Assembly (NCBI GenBank): GCA_031292385.1
Contig: JARLHE010000056.1
Span: 16,085-80,084 of the forward strand
Source: Oligoflexia bacterium
GTDB taxonomy: Bacteria > Bdellovibrionota > UBA1018
Length of the DNA: 64,000 nt
Reading direction: 5' to 3'
Each line of letters starts with the position of its first letter. Positions within the stretch are counted from its first letter, which is position 1. The notes under the pieces were generated by a model. It saw only the letters and a list, made by a program, of their open reading frames with translations, did no database searches and was not told where the DNA came from. Made by a program: the position numbers and the translations under genes. Below are positions 59,617-64,000 of this stretch, piece by piece.

Positions 59617-60372
59617 ATGTCGTCCCTTTTGCGCTTTCGCTCAGCTCAGGCCGAACCGGCGGCGGTCAAAAAGCTCTGGATTGTCGTTCCCGCTTTTAAC
59701 GAGGAAGGGAATGTCGGCAAAGTGGTCCAAGAGGTCCAGGACCTTCGGATGCCCGGCTGCAAGGTCGAGATGATCGTCATCGATGACGGGTCCGCGGACC
59801 GTACTCGCGAGGTCGCGCTTGGGTGGGGGGCAAAGGTGATTTCCCTTCCTTACAATCTTGGCATCGGTATATCGGTTCAGACCGGTTTTCGTTACGCGAT
59901 CGAAAGGAGCGCGGACTTTGTCGCGCAAGTCGACGGTGATTGCCAACATGTTCCGTCCGAGCTTCAGGCGCTCCTCGCGCCGATCTTGGAGGGTAAGGCG
60001 GACGTCGTAATCGGCTCGAGGTTCAAGCTGGATTCGACCGAGGGAATCCGTAGCACGACCCGCTTGCGATGGCTGATCGGGAGGGCGCTTTCGTTCAATG
60101 TCTGGTTGTTGACGGGCGTCCGGGTGACCGATACCACAAGCGGTTTCCGGCTGTACAACCGCGCTGCCGCGGCATATGTCGCGGAGAATTATCCGGACGA
60201 TTACCCGGAAGTGCAGATTCTTGTTCCGCTGGTTCGTCATGGCTTTCGCGTGATGGAAGTGCCGGTCCGAATGCGCCCGCGAATGGCCGGCAAGAGTTCG
60301 ATCAACTGGTATCGTTCGCTTTACTATGTTTTCAAGGTGGTCCTGTCGTCGTTGTTCGATCGGGTGAGGTAG
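59617..60372 (+). CDS. family 2 glycosyltransferase, dolichol/polyprenyl-phosphate mannose synthase-like
   Basis: 251 residues, GT-A fold: WIVVPAFNEEGNVGKV (about 22-37), IDDGSADRTRE, the metal-binding DGDCQH, GSRF and TSGFRLYN. Length and lack of C-terminal membrane helices match DPM1-like enzymes that put a sugar on polyprenyl phosphate; such a lipid sugar could feed the membrane protein encoded next door. Start at ATG 59617 (AGAGGTG upstream). Confidence 0.87.
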   Translation: MSSLLRFRSAQAEPAAVKKLWIVVPAFNEEGNVGKVVQEVQDLRMPGCKVEMIVIDDGSADRTREVALGWGAKVISLPYNLGIGISVQTGFRYAIERSADFVAQVDGDCQHVPSELQALLAPILEGKADVVIGSRFKLDSTEGIRSTTRLRWLIGRALSFNVWLLTGVRVTDTTSGFRLYNRAAAAYVAENYPDDYPEVQILVPLVRHGFRVMEVPVRMRPRMAGKSSINWYRSLYYVFKVVLSSLFDRVR

Positions 60373-60377
60373 GTCGG

Positions 60378-60812
60378 ATGAGGTTGAATTTCCTGTCTCT
60401 CAGCCGCACGGACTTCATCGGGATCGCGAGCTGCCTGCTTTTGATCGGCGTGATTTTCGAATTGGTCCGGCGCCGCCGCATCAAGGAGCGCTACTCGCTT
60501 CTTTGGTTTTTTACCGGGATTTCCCTATTCGCTCTGGTGATCCGCAAGCAGTGGCTCGGGGCGTTCTCGGAGGCGATTGGTGTTTATTATGCGCCGTCCG
60601 CCTTTTTTCTGGTGCTGAGCGGTTTTGTCTTCCTGATGCTGATCCACTTCAGCACGGTGATCAGCCAGCTGCTTACCGAGAACCAGAAGCTCGCCCAGAA
60701 GCTCGCTTTGCTCGAGGCCGAGGTCAGGGACGGAGGTCATTCGAAGTCCGAGAAGGTCCGTGATTGTCTCAGCGTCGTCTCGTCGCGGTCGGATCCGGCG
60801 GAAGGATCCTGA
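60378..60812 (+). CDS. DUF2304-like small membrane protein
   Basis: 144 residues, with two or three membrane helices (about 13-30, 42-57, 68-92) and a polar, coiled-coil tail (QLLTENQKLAQKLALLEAEVRD). DUF2304 proteins usually follow DPM1-like glycosyltransferases, as here, and are thought to be their membrane partner. AGGTAGG precedes the ATG at 60378; the stop lies one base before the deacetylase ATG. Confidence 0.78.
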   Translation: MRLNFLSLSRTDFIGIASCLLLIGVIFELVRRRRIKERYSLLWFFTGISLFALVIRKQWLGAFSEAIGVYYAPSAFFLVLSGFVFLMLIHFSTVISQLLTENQKLAQKLALLEAEVRDGGHSKSEKVRDCLSVVSSRSDPAEGS

Positions 60813-60813
60813 T

Positions 60814-61668
60814 ATGTCCTCGGCCGGCTTGCTCACTCTGGATGTCGAAGATTGGCATCATGCGAATTTTCATCAGCTCGAAGGGAGAGAGGGCGAGTTT
60901 CGCGGGCTCGCGGACGAGAAGCGTTACCCCATCGAGCGCAATATCGATCTCTGGATCGAGACCCTGGCTTCATACGGCGCTAAAAGTACTTGCTTCGTCT
61001 TGGGCGAGTTCGCCAAAAATCATCCTGCCGCGGTTTTGGCCCTGCAGAGGCAAGGTCATGAAATCGCCTGCCATGGTATGACGCATGATTTGATCTACCG
61101 AATGACACAGCCGCAGTTCCGTGAATACCTGAAAGCGGCGATCGGAGCGCTCGGAGAGCTTACGGGCCGCCCGCCGATCGGCTTTCGAGCTCCGAGTTGG
61201 TCAGTGGGGGCCCGGACTCCTTGGTTTTGCGATGAGCTCGAGCGGGCTGGCATCCGTTATGATTCCAGCGAGTTTCCGATCAAAACGCCGCTTTACGGAG
61301 TGGCCGATGGAAGCCTTAAGCCCTATCGTAGCGGAAAACTCATTCGAATTCCCGTGACGGTCCTCCCGTTTGCCGGAGCCCGAATCCCTTTCTCAAGCGG
61401 CTGTTTTTTTCGGCTCGCGCCGAAGGTATTGATTCGAGTCGGGTTGAAAAGGGCATTGGCTGCGGGATTGCCGCCGATGGTCGTATTGCATCCGCGCGAG
61501 CTCGATCCTGATCACCCGAGGCTCCCGATTCGAGGTTGGGAGAGCTGGGTGCATTACGCGCGTTTGGATACAACTCTGCCTAAGCTTCATATGGTCCTTA
61601 AAATGATGAATTGGGACTCCATCTCAAATCGGCTGGGGCAGATCGAGCATTCGCTCGGGAATTTTTAA
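60814..61668 (+). CDS. polysaccharide deacetylase (NodB fold)
   Basis: 284 residues. Motif 1 LTLDVEDWHH, motif 2 HEIACHGMTHD (metal His pair), motif 3 IGFRAPSWSVG (catalytic Arg region), and the C-terminal HPRELDPDHPR, which is typical of the DUF3473-containing deacetylases found in exopolysaccharide clusters. Removes N-acetyl from a surface glycan. Cytoplasmic or peripheral: no signal peptide. Last gene of the GT2-DUF2304-deacetylase unit. Confidence 0.88.
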   Translation: MSSAGLLTLDVEDWHHANFHQLEGREGEFRGLADEKRYPIERNIDLWIETLASYGAKSTCFVLGEFAKNHPAAVLALQRQGHEIACHGMTHDLIYRMTQPQFREYLKAAIGALGELTGRPPIGFRAPSWSVGARTPWFCDELERAGIRYDSSEFPIKTPLYGVADGSLKPYRSGKLIRIPVTVLPFAGARIPFSSGCFFRLAPKVLIRVGLKRALAAGLPPMVVLHPRELDPDHPRLPIRGWESWVHYARLDTTLPKLHMVLKMMNWDSISNRLGQIEHSLGNF

Positions 61669-61720
61669 CTTCTGCCAAACCTTTTCTACGTGTATCGTTT
61701 GGTAGCAGAGGCTTCCAGAC

Positions 61721-62491
61721 ATGATGAAAAAACAAAGTTTCGATGTTTTGTTCTTCTCTATGATGGTGCTTGCCGTGGTGAGTGTCATGACGAGCGGTTG
61801 CAGTCCCAAGCAGGCGGCCGTCGCGCCTGGAGCCGGCGTCCAATCGAAAGCGAGCGATCCCGTTGCGATTGCTGCTCAAGCCTTTGATCACAATCCGACT
61901 TTCGAGAATGCGATTAATTTTGGCTTAGCTCTTCATTCCGTGGGCAATCATCAGAAGGCCATGGAGATTTACCAGACGGTGACCATTAACTTTCCCCGCG
62001 CGTCACTTGGATTCAATAATCTTTGCGCGGAGTACAATGATCTCCAAAAATACCCCGAGGCGGTGGAAGCTTGTAAGCACGCGCTCGAGCTGCAGCCGAA
62101 TCTGGATCTCGCGAAAAACAACCTGGCGTTCGCTCAATCGCGCGTGCAGATGCAAAATGCCAGAATCGATCAATTGAGGGAAGAGGCCGCTCACGGCAAA
62201 AACAGGGATTCGGCTGCGATCGATCTCGGGCTCGAGTTGTATCAGCGCGGATCGTATGATCAGGCGATCGAGGCTTGGCAGCGAGTTTCCGCCAAGAGCC
62301 AATTTTACGCGAAGAGCATGAACAATATCGCTTCAGCTTACATCGTGCTTAAAAAATATGATCTCGCCAAACAGGCGCTGGATCAGGCTCTGAAGCTGGA
62401 TCCGTCCAACGCTCTCTATCGAAACAATGCTCAGTGGCTTTCCACGGCTTCCGGCGGCAAGGTGACGGCTTCGACTCCCTCCGGCGGTTAG
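61721..62491 (+). CDS. TPR lipoprotein
   Basis: 256 residues with a lipoprotein signal (lipobox MTSGC, Cys about residue 27) and tetratricopeptide units at about 60-130 ([42 protein letters not shown]) and 165-235. A scaffold in the periplasm or outer membrane. Its stop overlaps the stop of the convergent collagen-like gene by three bases. AGAGG lies about nine bases before the ATG. Confidence 0.8.
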   Translation: MMKKQSFDVLFFSMMVLAVVSVMTSGCSPKQAAVAPGAGVQSKASDPVAIAAQAFDHNPTFENAINFGLALHSVGNHQKAMEIYQTVTINFPRASLGFNNLCAEYNDLQKYPEAVEACKHALELQPNLDLAKNNLAFAQSRVQMQNARIDQLREEAAHGKNRDSAAIDLGLELYQRGSYDQAIEAWQRVSAKSQFYAKSMNNIASAYIVLKKYDLAKQALDQALKLDPSNALYRNNAQWLSTASGGKVTASTPSGG

Positions 62492-64000
62492 TGCGTGAAG
62501 CCCGAGATCACCGATCCGTATACCGTCGAACGACCTGATAGGTAGATGAATGTGACGATGCTTGTCGTGCCGCTGGCTGTAAAGGTCGTCGCGCCAGCAC
62601 CTAAATCGACCGTGACGGCACTGCCGCCTGTGCAGGTGGCGCCAGTGCCGGTGCTGGCGGCAATCGTGACCGTGCCGGACAGACTGCCGGTAAGGGCGAG
62701 GGTGTAAGCGCCGCCGTCTTGCATTCCGCAGACAGTGATCGATGTGCTCGTTGTGCTCGAATACTGCACGTTACCGGTTGCGAAGTTTACCGTTGATGTA
62801 CTGAGGCTGGTGCTATCGACGGCGAATGAGCCGCCGTGCAGTTCGAGCATCGAGGTCGCGGCGGTCGTCGTTTCGCCGATGACGAATGTATTGCCGCTGC
62901 CCACTCCGTAATTGCTTCCGCTAATCACCGAGAACGGTGATGCGCCCGTCGCACCGGTCACGCCCGCAGTGCCGGTAGGGCCTGTTGCGCCGTTGGTACC
63001 ATTCGAGCCTGTAGGACCGGTTGCACCGGTTGCGCCGGTCGCACCGTTGGTGCCATTTGTCCCGTTGGTTCCGGTAGGACCCGTCGCACCGGTCACGCCC
63101 GCTGCACCGGTAGGACCTGTCGCGCCGTTAGTGCCGTTCGTTCCTGTAGGACCCGTAGCGCCGTTAGTGCCGTTCGTTCCTGTAGGACCCGTAGCGCCGT
63201 TAGTGCCGTTCGTTCCTGTAGGACCTGTCGCACCGGCAGCACCTGTCGCACCGGCAGCACCTGTCGCACCGGCAGCACCTGTTGCACCGGCAGCACCTGT
63301 CGCACCGGCAGCACCTGTCGCACCGGCAGCACCTGTTGCACCGGCAGCACCTGTTGCACCGGCAGCACCTGTTGCGCCATTAGTACCGTTCGTACCTGCT
63401 TGGCCTGTAGGACCAGTTACGCCAGTAGCTCCTGTTGCCCCAGTAGCGCCCGTAGCACCGTTCGCTCCATCTGCGCCGCTTGGACCGGTAGCGCCTGTCG
63501 CACCGTTGGTACCGTTCGTTCCTGCTAAGCCGGTAGGACCCGTTGCGCCATTAGTACCATTCGTGCCTGTAGGACCTGTCGCACCCGCTGGGCCCGTAGC
63601 ACCAGCAGCACCTGTCGCGCCATTAGTACCGTTCGTACCTGCTTGGCCTGTAGGACCAGTTACACCAGTAGCGCCAGCAGCTCCTGTTGCCCCAGTAGCA
63701 CCGGCAGCACCGTTCGCTCCGTCAGCGCCGCTTGGACCGGTAGCACCCGTTGCACCATTTGCACCGTTCGTTCCGGCTGGGCCAGTAGGACCCGTCGCAC
63801 CAGCAGCACCCGTCGCACCAGCAGCACCCGTCGCACCAGCAGCACCCGTCGCACCAGCAGCGCCCGTCGCACCAGCAGCACCCGTTGCACCCGCAGCGCC
63901 CGTTGCACCGGCAGCGCCCGTTGCACCAGCAGCACCCGTTGCACCAGCAGCACCCGTTGCACCAGCAGCACCCGTTGCACCAGCAGCACCCGTTGCACCA
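62488..64000 (-). CDS. collagen-like surface protein, N-terminus beyond right edge
   Basis: The visible 504 codons form one open frame (no stops) to the right edge. About 330 residues of Gly-X-Y triplets (mostly [12 protein letters not shown]) are followed by a C-terminal domain of about 165 residues rich in Ser, Thr and Val with one Cys pair, probably the trimerisation or receptor region. Collagen-like proteins of this type are surface fibres. The GXY section is built from 18-bp tandem DNA units. Start, signal and full length are unseen. Confidence 0.82.
   Translation of the reverse strand, partial: GATGAAGATGAAGATGAAGATGAAGATGAAGATGAAGATGAAGATGAAGATGAAGATGAAGATGAAGATGPTGPAGTNGANGATGATGPSGADGANGAAGATGATGAAGATGVTGPTGQAGTNGTNGATGAAGATGPAGATGPTGTNGTNGATGPTGLAGTNGTNGATGATGPSGADGANGATGATGATGATGVTGPTGQAGTNGTNGATGAAGATGAAGATGAAGATGAAGATGAAGATGAAGATGAAGATGAAGATGPTGTNGTNGATGPTGTNGTNGATGPTGTNGTNGATGPTGAAGVTGATGPTGTNGTNGTNGATGATGATGPTGSNGTNGATGPTGTAGVTGATGASPFSVISGSNYGVGSGNTFVIGETTTAATSMLELHGGSFAVDSTSLSTSTVNFATGNVQYSSTTSTSITVCGMQDGGAYTLALTGSLSGTVTIAASTGTGATCTGGSAVTVDLGAGATTFTASGTTSIVTFIYLSGRSTVYGSVISGFTH
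63229..63372 (-). repeat. 18-bp tandem repeat, eight units
   Basis: 144 bp of eight 18-bp units (CGCACCGGCAGCACCTGT on the plus strand, with C/T changes at unit starts), coding Gly-Ala-Thr-Gly-Ala-Ala twice-triplet units in the collagen-like gene. Repeats of this type readily change number by slippage. Confidence 0.9.
63796..64000 (-). repeat. 18-bp tandem repeat, eleven or more units, to the edge
   Basis: 205 bp of 18-bp units (CGCACCAGCAGCACCCGT and close variants), 11.4 visible copies running off the window, coding the same Gly-X-Y pattern. Different third-position bases from the first array show the two arrays expanded separately. Confidence 0.9.

Noticed and set aside
63229..64000. Regular repeats that could be read as a CRISPR-like array
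   Set aside because: Units are contiguous 18-mers with no spacers and encode Gly-X-Y collagen-like triplets in one open frame.

Overview
The window is a bacterial chromosome segment of moderately high GC with dense coding on both strands. An MsbA-type flippase, several lipobox lipoproteins, a LysM plus beta-barrel protein and a class 2 (quinone) dihydroorotate dehydrogenase point to a Gram-negative cell. The NtrY/NtrX pair, the HNH fragment type, and very long Ig-like and collagen-like surface proteins are most like Bdellovibrionota (Bdellovibrio/Oligoflexia relatives). That placement is inference from gene content, not a phylogeny.

Layout. 0-11.2 kb is housekeeping: dusC, an FAD-linked oxidase, two small envelope proteins around a palindromic operator, an ABC1/UbiB-type kinase, serA, and rsgA, an alpha/beta hydrolase, an rRNA m5C methyltransferase and pyrD in one orientation. 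At 11.3 kb is a 22-residue lysine-rich microprotein gene with its own ribosome binding site and terminator. 11.6-20.5 kb holds ntrY-ntrX, two exported proteins, msbA, proS and pyrF. 20.5-24.3 kb holds a HAD phosphatase and an accessory patch: two exported-protein genes between 23-bp direct repeats, the second repeat lying in an HNH-nuclease fragment. An rlmB-like methyltransferase follows.

24.4-38.8 kb is the translation/transcription locus in the classical order: tRNA-Thr, tRNA-Tyr, tRNA-Gly, tRNA-Thr, tuf, rpmG, tRNA-Trp, secE, nusG, rplK, rplA, rplJ, rplL, rpoB, rpoC, then tRNA-Val. Hairpins in the rplL-rpoB gap and between tRNA-Gly and tRNA-Thr may tune or process the transcripts.

38.8-50 kb is surface-oriented: a REP-like cluster of three hairpins, a methyltransferase, a 2855-residue lipoprotein of repeated Ig-like domains ending in FN3, glycine-rich and IPT/TIG domains, and a head-to-head LysM/beta-barrel gene. 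49.7-52.8 kb holds a TetR regulator with a perfect palindromic operator, a small exported protein, a secreted PHB-depolymerase-type esterase and a MarR regulator.

52.9-61.7 kb is a probable surface-glycan or glycolipid cluster: ATP-grasp ligase, hexapeptide acyltransferase, unknown small membrane protein, GMC-type oxidoreductase, SDR epimerase, multi-pass TPR protein, GT2 transferase, DUF2304-like protein and polysaccharide deacetylase. The window ends with a TPR lipoprotein and, convergent to it, a collagen-like protein whose N-terminus lies beyond the right edge. Small proteins, operators and the function of the glycan cluster are the least certain parts.
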